Positions 33,479-45,420 of a DNA stretch of 64,000 nucleotides are shown here, in pieces (position 1 is the stretch's first letter; every line of letters begins with the position of its first letter). A model generated the notes under the pieces. That model saw only the letters and a program-made list of their open reading frames with translations, had not been told where the DNA came from and ran no database searches. Source of the stretch: Gnetum montanum (lineage: Eukaryota; Streptophyta; Gnetopsida; Gnetales; Gnetaceae); assembly GCA_015680685.1 (NCBI GenBank), contig MNCI01028444.1, forward strand, positions 902,676-966,675, in the 5' to 3' direction. The position numbers were made by a program, and so were the translations under genes.

Positions 33479-36400
33479 TCAGAATTTGAAATCCTTCTGT
33501 TTCTTTGATTTTCCTTCCTTCTCTTGCATTTTCCGTTTCCTCTTCTTTGCATCCTGAACAAGAGTTTTGTTTAAGAAAAATTAGATACTTAATTAAGGAG
33601 ACTCTCCAATAAAATAATTGTTTTTTAAAAATTACCTCTGCCACCATATCGCTGAAGTCTTCTCTTTGATTTTTCAATTTTTCTTCCTCCCTTGCCTCTT
33701 CATACCTAAAAAATAATTCAAAATAAATCACTTTCAATTAACGCTGACCCACATAGACGATTTCTTCCAACAATATTGAAAATTTCATTACGATCATTTC
33801 TTGTAAAACTTACTTGGCAGCTAGTGCTGCATCATCAAGAGCGTCCAGTTCTTCAGGACGTAACGTCACATCAACTTTATCTGATTTCTGACCCCGAAGA
33901 AGATCAACCTGCAGGGTCTCCAAAAATAAACATAAATGCCTTGCAAAGGTATTCAAGTAATAGATAACAATAGATCAAAAATTAGAAATATCAAACATCA
34001 AGCAAGTTATAAAAAAATGTACCCGTTTGGCCCCTGGCTTTTCTTGAGCACCAAGCACATATCTGGAATGATATCAACATTTGCAAGGCAAAAAAAATAG
34101 TATGAATAAACAGAAAATACATGTTGAAAACGGACATTCCATGAATTTAAATTTGCCAATGAAACTAGAAGATCACCAAATTCAATTGTTTCTTACGTGT
34201 GAGTTGTTCCCAGAAGAGTTCCTGCTTGAATCCGCTCTGGCTTTTCCTCAAGGACCTGAATTGAACAAGCGAGGTTTATTAAAATTTTTTTTAACCGTAT
34301 GCAACTTCTGCGAAAATACAAAACAGAGCAAGATCATTATCATCTATAGAAAAAAGAGAGCAAGAAACTCACTTGGTACAACTGTTTCTCAGGTTCTTTC
34401 CGTTGCTGCTTACGAAGGTCAATAACATCAGGCGTTTCAACACCAGTAGGAGTACTACACAAAAAGAGTTCAAAAAATAATCATGAGGAAATCGAACATA
34501 GGTTTCTGAGCCCTTACAATGTACAAAAAACAAAAAAGAAACGTCAACAGCTAACATCCAGAAAAACTAGAATCAACATAACAAAACTTAAACATAGCGT
34601 CTATGGACTAACCTTGAAAGACTTTCAACAGACTCGATGCCATCCTCGAGCTCATCTTCAGGCACTTCCTCCTCCTCCTCCTCCTCCTCTTCCTCTTCCT
34701 CCTCTTCAAGGTCTCCCCAATGTTTACTTCTATCAACAGGTTCTTCCTATTTTACATGATAAATCAATATTATACATTTAGAACCAAAAAGACAGTACAC
34801 ACATCATGTCTTCAAAACAAAATCCACGTATATACCTCATAAGTAACAGGCTCAGGTTGTTGAACCCCAAAGACATCTCCATAGAGTGGACGACCGTACT
34901 ACACCAGAAAACCACAAAGTTTAGCTAAAGCCACTTCCATGGTTGTATACAACGAACAAATGCATTAAAAGAAATAAATTACCTCGTCTACAGGTGGCTT
35001 TCCCCAACCTCCAGGGTGATAACCAAAACTAGCTCCAGGAGGGATTGGAGCATTCAGACCAGCTATCTTCAAATGTGGGTAAGAAGGTGGAGGTCCATAC
35101 CTCTAAGCAATGTTAAAAAAGGAAGCATGTCAGTAGCATACAACCAAAGACCCAACATAATAATAAATACTCTTAGCGGTCCTTTATTAACCTGCATGTT
35201 TATAAGCCATGGAGGTGGTGCACCATCTGGCATACCAAGAGCTTCTTTCAGTTCCCTTGACAACAACCCAGGCTTCATTTCTCTTAACTTAACCTACAAA
35301 GTCAATAATATTAATGATACAGCAATCATTACACTTGATAAGAACAAAATTTAAAAAGAAATATAAGGAGAAGCACAATAAAAGATACCTCAAATTCTTT
35401 GCCTTCATGATAAAGATCACCATGAGTAGTTAACTTAGGCTTTGTCTGATACTTGAAAAATGCATCATGAAGAACCTGCAACAAAGCCAGCAAGTTTTTT
35501 GAGCATTTTAAAAACATGTTGAGAAAGGAGAAGAGAAAACAAGATTCTGAAGTAACATACTAACCTGGTAATCAATATCCATCTTCCCCATCTTCGGCTG
35601 CATTCTTTCCCTTTGCTTCTGCTTCAGCTTTTTACTGTCTTCCTTTTCAATGTATGCCTGCATGATAACCAGTCTTAAGAAGGAATGAAGCTAATGTAGA
35701 ACATTGACATCAACTGAAAAATGTAACACTCATCACTTGAACCCTAGTTTTTTCACCGAAAATTTTACCTGTCTTATTTTTTCAATACCAGTAGCAGCTA
35801 TGAAATCAGGAAGCTGAAAAGGTTGCTTCTCAATACCCCGCTTTCCCTGCAAAACAAGCCAACAAATAAAATAATTCCTAATGAACTGTAACTGCCATAC
35901 AATAGACAATACTGCTGAAATAGCCAGTACATATTCTACAGCGAAATGCAAACGGTAAGCCCAATAGCAGACACTGATTATACAGTACAAAAGAAAAACA
36001 GAGTTATAAAAACGCATGCATGTATATAAATGTACTATAACAACAAGTGCAGAGCAGCCCAGTAAGATTCTAATTAGGAGATAAAAACAATAAGCCACTA
36101 AAAATAATCAGTGACATCCACTAATCCAACAATTTTATTTCTTGCTTAATAAAACCATCCAAGTTCCAAAATTTCTTGCAGGAACCACCGACACATACAG
36201 GTACTCGTTCATGGTTACAACCGTGCATGAAACGCCCCCTGCAATAACCACATATACAAATAAGAGAAGTGACAGCTGATGCTCCTTACATCCTTACCAC
36301 GTCACTCCCCATTTCCATATTATGCACTTTTCAAGACAACTTAACATGCAAGTGATTCAGGTTTGGCATCAATACGAACCTGCAAAAACTTCCGCTTTTG

Positions 36401-38351
36401 GCACCAGTGCCGAGGAACAGGTACTGTATTCCGATAAGATTTCAAGAACACAAGTAGCTTTGGATCTGCTGCAGTTGCATCCCAGACCTGCAACAACAAT
36501 AATACTACATTACAAAAATAATTATAAAAAAAAAAGTTTAACGCCAAACAATAAAAATACCATAAACAGAAAAAAAGAGCATTAATCACATAATCATCGT
36601 AAAAGCCCCTGTTGACGGTATTGCTAATGTTTTACCATTCACCTTCCTTTGACAGGAAAGATAGATCATTGTCAATTATTAATAACATTTACACTGCTGC
36701 AACAACAACAAATTTGGCCAGAAAAAGTAATAAAGAAAGAAAAGAAAACCAAAAACAAAATATTGCATGGCTCTTCCTAATGAGAACACCCGTAGCGATT
36801 TCGGAAATCCAATAATTTTATTGAACTTTACCCGTTAACTGCATAGGAAGAACTTAACATGAATTCTCAGTTAAGTAATATTGATGTTTAGGTTGACATT
36901 TTAAAAAGCCACTTGAATAACTTCTCAGACACATTTGCTATATATCTGCATTTCCTAATTTCCTTATAAACTATGCTGCTCCAATCATTTAAAACAACAA
37001 TCTTTTTTGGAAACTTATATTACAGTATAAAACAAATTGCAAAGTTCAGTGTATTTACGGAAGTAAACACAATTTTTTCATGACACACAACAGAATTAAT
37101 AGTTGAACACATATTCTTCCTTATAATCATTGACGGAAAAAACATTCAATAGCTTCGCAAATTTTCTTCAGTTGGGCCACATGAACATTAGAACCATAAA
37201 TGCATAATTTCTATAAATGGATGAAGGAAATAAAGAGATCATTCGTTTTCCCTATAAAATTAATAAACTCAAGCAGCATTTATTTTACCTCAACCACATC
37301 TGGTCTGGCACATAATTGCTTGAGTTCTGCAATCTTCATCCTCCTTTGTAGCTGCAGAGCCAACAAAGAAAATGACGAATCATGAAAATCAAGAACAGTT
37401 TAAAAATTGCATTCACGATTCACAAGAATGTTATAATAATAAACAGCGCACGGGTACGAGTACCTTCTTCTTTTTATTTGAGATACCATTCTTCTTGTTT
37501 TGTTTATCTTGGTCATCATCATCCTCTGACTCAGAGTCCAATTTTGTTTTTGCAGATTGGTTTGCATCTGTGTCCTTTTTATCATCTCCGTCCTAAACAT
37601 GAAATAGAACACCTCAAATTCGGCCTAAAGCGAGTGCATTAAAGACAAACCACAAGAAGCTGAGGTCGCAATATTCTCACCTTGCCATTTCCAATCGAAT
37701 TGGCAGACTGAAACTTCTCTAATACATTTTTAAAATTCTCGATCAACTGGTCTTCAAAGTCGGCCTTCTCTACAACATATTCAATTTCGACCTCCTCTCG
37801 CAAAGGCTGGGAAGTGACATGCAAAACACGACGTCACAGAATCAATATATTTTAGTCCAAGAAACCACCGGAAAACACAAGGGGGTAAGAGCCGCTACTA
37901 ACGAGAACATACAAACGAAAACTTAATTTCCTTATCTTTCTTCAGGTTAACGAGAAAAGTTCGAAATTCAAGAGGAGAAAGAAAAACACCAGATTGCCAG
38001 CAGATTTGCCATAAGATTTTCGTTATCAAATATCAAGAGCGCCAAAATTACACGAAAAAACCCTGCCTGTATCAGAAACGAGAAAAAACGTCGAACCTTT
38101 TCATTTTCCTTCTCTGACTGCCCTTCGGCTTCATTATCAACATCGGAATTACTGGCATTGCTCGCCGCATTTTGGTTCCTTTTCTTTTGCTTGCGACGCC
38201 TGCGCCGTTTCTCGATTTCCTTTGCCTTCTTTTTGTTGGCGTTGGCGTTGGCGTTTGCAAGACCATTTGCAATCTCGCTGCCGGAAAAGCTCCCAAGGTC
38301 TCCGTTTACAAAGCCGTTAGCGTTTGGCGGATTTTCCGCGACCACGGCCAT
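33479..38351 (-). CDS. SF3B2: Splicing factor 3B subunit 2 (SF3b145), 18 exons, 592 aa
   Basis: Core protein of the SF3b complex of U2 snRNP, acting in the nucleus to anchor U2 at the intron branch site. Joining 18 exons gives an unbroken 1779-nt frame. The N-terminus (about 1-85) is Asn/Ala-rich with a very basic patch (EKRRRRRKQKKRN) and an acidic end. Residues about 174-313 form the DUF382 region (ELKQLCARPDVVE, VPVPRHWCQKRKFLQ, QPKMGKMDIDYQ, KPKLTTHGDLYHEGKEFE). Residues about 314-368 form the PSP proline-rich domain (LGMPDGAPPPWLINMQ, RYGPPPSYPHLKI), then FGYHPGGWGKPP. A poly-Glu run is in exon 12. The C-terminus has REDFSDMVAE and a Lys-rich tail ending KDFKF. Start at 38351: an in-frame TGA lies 24 nt upstream. 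The length is that of plant orthologues; the long human N-terminal extension is absent. No frame break. Confidence 0.97.
33479..38351 (-). other. SF3B2: Exon table of SF3B2
   Basis: Exons 1-18: 38097-38351, 37681-37806, 37464-37592, 37289-37351, 36380-36487, 35769-35846, 35565-35657, 35389-35475, 35192-35293, 34983-35102, 34836-34898, 34613-34746, 34373-34454, 34197-34255, 34023-34062, 33814-33908, 33636-33705, 33479-33553 (with stop TGA 33479-33481). All 17 introns are GT-AG. Introns 1-11 are phase 0; introns 12, 14 and 16 are phase 2; introns 13, 15 and 17 are phase 0. Introns are 82-158 bp except introns 1 (290), 4 (801) and 5 (533). Intron 1 has a weak donor (GTTCGA), so its exact end is the least certain boundary. 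Confidence 0.9.
34665..34710. repeat. (CCT)n/(AGG)n microsatellite in SF3B2 exon 12
   Basis: An almost pure GAG/GAA codon run on the coding strand, encoding about 13 consecutive Glu residues of the acidic linker after the PSP region. Confidence 0.9.
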
Positions 38352-38600
38352 GATGTGAAAACAGTAGCGAAATCAAAAACCTGCAACCCAAACCCTTGCT
38401 TTCACTCAATCGATCGCTCGATCAATCTCCTCGGCTCTGCGCTTTAGAGCCTGAAGCTTCGTTGTTAGTGAACGATATTTACTTATTTCTAATCAATTTA
38501 TGCCCTTCTTTTGTTTTCTGATCTGTTAAATAGTTTGGGCTTTAGGAATGAATGGATAGGTCGGTGCAGGAACTTTAATTCTCCTAAGTTCCAACAAAAA
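38352..38600 (-). promoter_or_regulatory. SF3B2 5' UTR and proximal promoter
   Basis: No TATA box seen. The coding strand has AGGGTTT (complement of 38390-38396), half of a telo-box. The opposite strand has TGGGCT at 38536-38541, resembling a site II element. Both are common near plant housekeeping and translation/splicing genes. The transcription start is not determined. Confidence 0.4.
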
Positions 38601-39002
38601 GTTCAAATCCGTAATAATAACTTTATTATCATGCTGCTTTAAATCAAAGCCGTTTGTGGCGGTCGGGCATCTGATTATCGCATACGCCATGACAAACAAT
38701 AGTATTTATAAATAAATTTCCCTGTTCGTTTGTTCACCTCGTACATCCAAAATTTATATTGCCTATAAAATAAAAATAGCAACCGAAACCAGATCCAACC
38801 GTCGGCGCTAAGGATAGAATTAAACTTTTTACTGAGTAAACTTACAAGCGAAAAAAAATTGAACTCATAGCTTATCTTTCGTAAAAAGTTACTTGAGAGG
38901 AACTTACCAACCATTGAAATTTACCGAAAGATACGGATTTTAAAAATAAAAAATTTGTACCTTTCTATAATTTTTAGTTTGTGGTTAGGATGTAATTTGA
39001 CT
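38601..39002. other. Intergenic sequence upstream of SF3B2
   Basis: AT-rich; nothing recognisable on either strand. Confidence 0.4.
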
Positions 39003-39350
39003 AATGAAGTGTTAGTTTAGTGGTAAGATTCTTAACTCTGCCAATGTCGATACCAAGCCTAGATACAAAAGGAGGAGGGTTAGCATCAAATCTCATGGAT
39101 GAGTTTTTTCCTTTTTTTTTGTTAGATTTTGCAAATATTACAACATTTCACAGATGCAATGCGCAACTGTCACAAGGCCTAATTACTATGGAAAATGAGC
39201 AAAGGCTTCCTAGGGCATTCTCCAAAGACAATACACAACATCATTATTTGAATGTTGTGAAAAATAAACAAGGGTTTCCACGTTAGGACCAAGTGTTAGT
39301 CGACCCCATTTTGTTGGGACAAGGCCAGGATAATGATGATGATGATGAGT
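39003..39350 (+). mobile_element. SINE with GAT-repeat tail
   Basis: A-box-like TTAGTTTAGTGGTAAG (39011-39026), a decayed B-box region (TGTCGATACCA, 39046-39056), and a 3' end with CCCATTTTGTTGGGACAAGG followed by (GAT)n at about 39330-39348. The TTGTTGGGAC end and trinucleotide tail are typical of a widespread plant SINE type. A minus-strand end of the same kind is at 59.75 kb. Confidence 0.6.
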
Positions 39351-39394
39351 TCGCTATATTTGGGTCTCATTTATATGAACAATTACAAGCAAGG

Positions 39395-40491
39395 TGATGA
39401 GAGCGGTTATTCTAGCAGTTTATTCTAATTATTAGAGAAGTTATTAGTGGAGCGGTTACTCTAATAATTAGAGTGGTTATTATTAGAGTGATTACTCTAA
39501 TTATTAGAGTGGTTATTATTGGAGTGGTTATTCTAATAATTAGAGTGATTATTATTGAAGTGATTACTCTAATTATTAGAAAGGTTATTATTGGAGCGGT
39601 TACTCTAATAATTAGAGTGGTTATTATTAGAGCGGTTATTATTAGAGTGGTTCCTCTAATTATTAGAGCAATTATTTAAATTATTAGAGCAGTTACTTTA
39701 ATTATTAGAGTAATTGTTCCCAAGTCTATAAATACAGTGCCCAAGCGCACAATTAAAGGAAAGTCTGGTAGCATTCAAGTTACAAAACTCTTGTAGTCTG
39801 TTTCAAAGTTAAAGTATTTTCCAAGTGCTTGCAGCAGGAGGTTTAAGTGTGGACAGATCTTTATTCGAGCATTGTGTACTTGTGCACACCTTGTGTACGA
39901 CAATAAAGACGAGCGCTTTGATTCATCCTTGCAGCACTTGAGATTTGTTTTCTTACACATTTCTTTTATTTTATTTTCTTATGCCTTTATTTTATTTTAT
40001 GCACTTTACATTTCTGTTATTAGCACAGTAATTCATTTTGATCAATTAAGCAAATCATTAAATTACACTCAGTACGATCAGTTTGAGCATGCATGTAACA
40101 CTTGGTAACCCAGTAATGATTAGCGTTTGGTAATCCCAATTAGCGTTGCACTGGTTCAGGATGTAAACTGCAAGTGAGAACGAATACTGGTGTTAGGATT
40201 AGTTAAAGCCTAGTTAATCAGTAGTTAAGTTAAATTAGTCACTTAGTTATCTCTCTCTCCTTCTTTATTAGCAGTAGGTCATAAAAACATAAAAGCTATA
40301 AAAATCATATGCCTCAAGCTTACTTAACCATACAATCATGACATACAGGTAAGCTTGGGAAGACAACAATCAACCAACCTGTCGTTGTTCCACAAGGGTG
40401 CATAAGCATTGAGTCCTTGGAATTCGATTGGATTGTGCGTGAAATGCTCATATTCATATGGTTGAGCGTAGGGGTACCTCGCCGCTCATCA
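39395..40491 (+). repeat. 5' LTR with AATTATTAGAG-type U3
   Basis: 1097 bp, TGATGAGAGCGG to CGCCGCTCATCA. The U3 is an array (see next entry). TATAAATA is at 39727-39734. The downstream half (from about 39790) is shared with the gatatcgc-type LTRs at 47.5, 53.8 and 62.2 kb. Confidence 0.9.
39401..39720. repeat. U3 array of CTCTAATTATTAGAG palindromes
   Basis: Alternating GGTTATTATTAGAG(T/C) and TTACTCTAATTATTAGAG units, about a dozen. The core CTCTAATTATTAGAG is a near-perfect palindrome. The reading frame through it (Ile/Val-rich) is an artefact. The same array, reversed, is at 61958-62187 and 63169-63253. Confidence 0.88.
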
Positions 40492-40511
40492 TTGGCACCA
40501 TTGTCAGGGAC
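40492..40511 (+). other. Primer-binding site, tRNA-Asp type
   Basis: TTGGCACCATTGTCAGGGAC directly after the LTR. It is one or two C-to-T or G-to-A changes from the site at 53783-53802. Confidence 0.8.
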
Positions 40512-40627
40512 TTAGTTGTTTGTGCGCTAATTAGAACATAGGAAATCATTCACATCATTGGAACGAACCCTTAGGGTTGGTTGAGCAAAGAATAAACAAG
40601 AATACATTGCACACTGAACAGACAAGT

Positions 40628-42900
40628 ATGTCTCCTTCTTCATACAAAAGCGCCTCACCGCCTAAGTCTAAAACAAGAAACAGTCGGCAGCGTAATACAC
40701 ATAATGTTGATCCACTAGTCCCTCAACAAGTTCAAGTGGTATATATTCATCCCGATGAGTATATACTAAACTTCACCTTTATCCTCTATCAAAACGAACA
40801 ACTGCATTGGCGAGACTTAGAAAGTAACATAGTGTTACCTCCCAATCGTTCAGTCTCGAGCATGCTTCTTCATGCTCTCACATGAATTGGCATGCCACAC
40901 TTACACGTAGAATATGTTGTGCAAGACCATGACTTGAGAGAATACCATCCCACAAAGGCACAACATCAAAGGGACTTACAATAGGAGAGACATCATAAGT
41001 CTTTGAAGGGTAAGTGGTCCCAGGATGCCCCACATATCTTAAGTGAAAATGAGGGTGGTGAACCTACCTCAGGCAGTTGCCCACACAACGATGTTCCTCC
41101 CCTTGACTTTGGCTAAGGGGTTGTGTAATAGGACCTTCATTCCACTATTCATAACCCAAGTTCTGATACCCATGGGCACAAAGGGTTCGAAAAAGGGACA
41201 CGAACTCATGATAAAGGTGGACATTCTAATTGCAATCGCGATCGGGGCTGAGATAGCAGAAGAGAAGGTAGCAGACACCGTCATGGTGACGGTTCTCCTT
41301 CTTCTTCACCTTCATCATCTCCTTCACCCTCTCCTTCAATATCTAGACACGGTCATAAAGAAAAAGACCATGGGGATAAAGGTAGGCAAAGTGGAAGTCA
41401 TAGACGAAATAGCCAGGAAAGGGGACGAGGGCACTCTACAAAGTCATGACATAGAAGAAGGGAGAGTAGGGAACAACGTAGGCATCATAGATGCCATGGA
41501 CGAGACGATCACGATGAACCCCTACTCACTACTCGAAGTATGTTGGACATAACTGAAGCTGTTAGAATTCCAACAAGGCACTAGAAAGATAGTAGGATCA
41601 AGAGATTAGATATGAACAATGTCCCATGATTTGAAGGGGGATACAATGTTGATCCTCAGAATCACTTACAAGCATTCCATGATGCGTGTGCCTTACAAAA
41701 TATAGATAACGAATGACAAAAACTTAAGTTGTTTCTATGGACACTAGTTAAAGAAGCGGAAAGCTGGTACTAGTCTTTAGAATCGAAATCCATTTGTAGG
41801 TGGAGCACTATGTGAGAACTATTGAATGACAAGTACCAAACATACTCCTGAGTGTCTAAATTGTGAAAGCAAATCCAAGGCTGGAAACAAGAAGGACATG
41901 AACCCTTGGATGCTGCCATGAGCTGATATTATGCACTGTTACACTGTTGTCCTGGCCATGGTTATTCGCAAAGGGATCAATTGCACCATCTCATGGATGG
42001 GCTTAGGCATGAAATAGGAAGAACCCTTGGGACTTATGCCCAAGGGAGACTATTCGAGCTTAGGTCCCATCAAATTCAAAGACTATTGGAGCAAGTTGCT
42101 AAGGAAGAAGAGAGAAAGTGCAGAAGAGTATAACTGAGATCCTTCCCTCCGGAAGAGGGGAGTAAGATTTTGTGAGGATGAAGAAGAGTCACCACTTGAA
42201 GAGATGGTGAATAGGAAAAATTTGCCTATCCAAAAGATGACATCAGAAGTTTCGGCAAAGGTAGACCAAATATGGGATTCCCTAGACAATAGATTTCAAT
42301 CTATTCTTAAAATAGTAGAGAATTCTATAGAGCAAGGTAGTGAGAAAAGAAAAAAGAAAGAGGTTGAACATGCACGTAGCAAGGGTAAGGGCAAAGTTGC
42401 CATCATTGAAGAGGTTGTGGATTTGGAAATAGATAATGATAGTGGATGTGAAATATGTCAATATGACCATCCTAAGGGATGTTGCCCTGTAATCTCACAT
42501 CTACAAGAGTCTGGGGTGTATGCACTCAACCCACAACTGAACAAACAACAAGCACCCTAAAGGTTACCTTACCCCCAAGGTAACCCAAGACAGTTCCACC
42601 AACCCTTAACGTATTATCCAAGTGGAACTCCACCACAACCGATTGAGCAATATCAATAGTGGCAGCAACCATAATCATGGGGAATGCCACCACCAAGGCA
42701 ACAGTATCCTTATCGGCAACCTGACCCGTATGGATATTACGTGTAGCAGTCAATCTCCCCATGTGACTCTACTAGTCACATCACTCCTCAACCTCACTAC
42801 CAAGCCCGCGAGTATTATGGGACTCCCTCTTCTAGGGACGATATTCCGCAAGCATATCATCCTTCTCATCCGACCGCATCTCTTCCACCAATAGCTCCAC
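40628..42900 (+). pseudogene. gag
   Basis: Start ATG at 40628 (MSPSSYKSASPPKS) matches the start of the relative at 53662 (MPSSHKSNSSPK). N-terminal block IHPDEYILNFTFIL and NIVLPPNRSVSSML. Then an Arg/Ser/His-rich linker, the capsid from about 41610 (FEGGYNVDPQNHLQAFHDAC, single copy), LHHLMDGLRHEIGR, and a Lys-rich stretch. Finally CEICQYDHPKGCC at about 42447 and a Pro/Tyr/Gln-rich end. Stops are scattered, mostly at former CAG, CGA and TGG codons. Confidence 0.85.
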
Positions 42901-43149
42901 TACCACTTGGTCCAACTATGTAGGGTGAAATCCCTACCCAACCACAACAACGTAATGCCACAAGGGTTGTGAACTCTCAACCTACTGTTGGTTCCAACAA
43001 CCACATGAAGAAAAGACATTTCTTTAAAACCAACAGACCAACCAAGCCCTTGCAATGACAAGTGGCTGATTCCTTAAATGCCTCAATATCAATCAAAACT
43101 TCGAGCCTCCTTCAACTCAACCACAGCACTCAACACATACAATCATGCT

Positions 43150-43690
43150 AATGCATGCTGTCATTGATTAGATCAAAGCTGGCCACCTTCCTAGGAAATT
43201 CTCTAATCCTAGGAGTCCTTTGATATACTTACAAATCGCTGGAAATGCGCCGTGCAAGGCTCTTTTGGATTTAGGTTCTGGTGTTAACTTGATTTCTCAA
43301 GAATTGTACAAGGCTTGGAACCTGCCTCCATTGAAAAAGAGCAACATTCGTTTAGAGTTTGTCAACTAGTCCATCACTATTCCATTGGGATTGGTGGAAG
43401 ACATTGTTACCACTGTTTGAGGGTGGTCGTACCCAGCTGACTTCCTAGTGATTTAGGTAAACAACGATAAGGGGAACTTTCCAATCATAATGGGAAGAGT
43501 ATGGCTAAGCACCATTGATGCATGCCTAGGAATCTATGATCTTTCCCTAGAAATATCAAACAAAAATACATTTGGAAAGATAGAGAAGAAGAAAGTTCCG
43601 TGCATCGCATACAGTGAGCCTGTAGAGGTTATGGTTTGTGCAAAGTTTAGCATTGCTTGCATGCAATCAGTGTGCACAAGTGATTAACAT
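43150..43690 (+). pseudogene. Protease
   Basis: ALLDLGSGVNLIS (the Ser of Asp-Ser-Gly is Leu here), NLPPLKKSNIRLEFV, IPLGLVEDIVTTV and FPIIMGRVWLSTIDA. Two stops interrupt it. Confidence 0.8.
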
Positions 43691-43775
43691 ACAAAGATGC
43701 CTGTATGTAGCAGCCACATGACAAGAAGACACCCAGTGGTTGATAGCTGATTAAGAAAGTAGTTCACTCATATGC

Positions 43776-45420
43776 ATGGAACCAACTAAGGGGTTGACTT
43801 GTGCTTACATTGATGGCATAGATGCATTAGAGGAAGTCCACCACCAACTTCCAAGTCTTTACCTTGAAAATACCAATTGGGGGAAGTTGGAAATCCTTGA
43901 GAAATTTAAGCATGAGCCCCTTGAGCTGAAACCATTGCCCACTTGTATGGAATACACATTTCTTAAAAACGAAAAACCAGTAATTATCAACACTAAGCTT
44001 GCTCCTCAACAGAAAGAAGAATTGCTGAAGGTAATAAATAAATGGTTGGAAGCCTTTACTTGGTCATGTCCCAAATTAACTGGAATAGATCCTAGGATAT
44101 GCCAACATAGAATTTACATTGACCCCTCTGTGAAGCTTCGAAGACAATTGCAGAGGCGATTAGACCCTAAGCTAAAGCATGTAGTTAAGGAAGAAATCGA
44201 TTAGCTTCTCAAGGCTAGGTTCATATACCCCATTACTGATAGCAAATGGGTTAGCCCCTTAGTTATTATGTCTAAAAAGGGAGGCAAATGGAGTGTGTGC
44301 ATAAATTTTAGGCTACTAAATATGGCAACATTCACAGCTCACTTTCCATTGCCATTTGTTAACCAAGTCTTAGACACCATCGCAAGGCATCGCTATTATA
44401 GTTTTCTGGATGGATATATCGGATATAACCAAATACAAATAGCCCTAGAAGACCAAGCCAAGACTACATTCACCAGTCCTTGGGGAATGTTCGCATACAA
44501 ACAGATGTCGTTTGGCTTGTGCAATGCCCTTGCAACATTTCAATGACTAGTTCTAAGCATATTCCAACAGAAGATAGGGAATGGCATGGAGGTCTTTATG
44601 GACGACTTCTCCACTTATGGAGAAAACTTTGATCAAGCCTTGGACCGGTTGGAGCAAGTGTTAAAAAGATGTGTAGAAACCAATTTAAGGCTCAACTAGT
44701 AGAAAATCCATTTGATGGTCCAAGAAGGCGTAGTACTAGGGCACAAAATCTCACACACAGGGATAGAGATAGACCTTGAGAAAATCAAAATTATCCAAGG
44801 AATTACTTGTCAACCAAAAATTGTCAAAGATATCAGATCATTCCTTGGACATACTGGCTAGTATAGGAGATTTATTGAGAACTTTTCAAAGGTTGCCAAA
44901 CCATTGGTAGAATTAACAAAAAAGGACGTACCTTTCGAGTGGACCAGGGAATGCGAATTAGCTTTTCAAACTCTGAAATAGAAGCTAGTAAAAACACCCA
45001 TTCTACAAGCTCCTGACTAGTCCAAACCATTCCATATCATGATTGATGCATCCAAGTATGCTTTAGGAGTTGTACTTACACAATTAGATGACCAGAAGTG
45101 TCCTTATTACATCCACTATGCAAGTAGAAGTAATGTTGGTGCACAACTTAACTACACTACCACAGAGAAAGAATTAATGGTTGTAGTGTTTGCACTAGAA
45201 AAGTTTAGACACTATGTATTGGAATATAAAGTATATATACATATAGATCATAGTGTAATCTGATTCCTCATGAATAAGCCAATGGTAAGCCCTCGTATCA
45301 TACGATGGCTTGTAATCTTATAAGAGTTCGATTTAACGATGATCGATTGCAAGGGTACCAAGAATGTAGTTGTTGATCATTTATCTTGGTTGCGATTGGA
45401 CAACAAAGAGGATGAGTATT
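43776..45420 (+). pseudogene. Reverse transcriptase and RNase H
   Basis: N-terminal linker from 43776. RT blocks: INKWLEAFTWS, WVSPLVIM, FPLPFVNQVLDTIA, FLDGYIGYNQI, TTFTSPWGMFAYKQMSFG, LCNALATFQ and the intact catalytic VFMDDFSTYG (about 44595-44625). Connection: DIRSFLGHTG and [14 protein letters not shown]. RNase H: MIDASKYALGVVL, YTTTEKELMVVVFALEKFR, YIHIDHSVI and DHLSWLRLD. Broken by about eight stops. Confidence 0.9.

Noticed and set aside
35016-35354. Plus-strand frame of 112 codons
   Set aside because: It lies antisense to SF3B2 exons 9-10, which have conserved protein sequence and splice sites.
38158-38447. Two plus-strand frames over the SF3B2 start
   Set aside because: Antisense shadows of exon 1 and the 5' UTR; no family resemblance.
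39473-39679. Open frame of Ile/Val repeats (and its mirror at 61901-62338)
   Set aside because: It is a reading of the U3 palindrome array, has biased composition and no protein resemblance.
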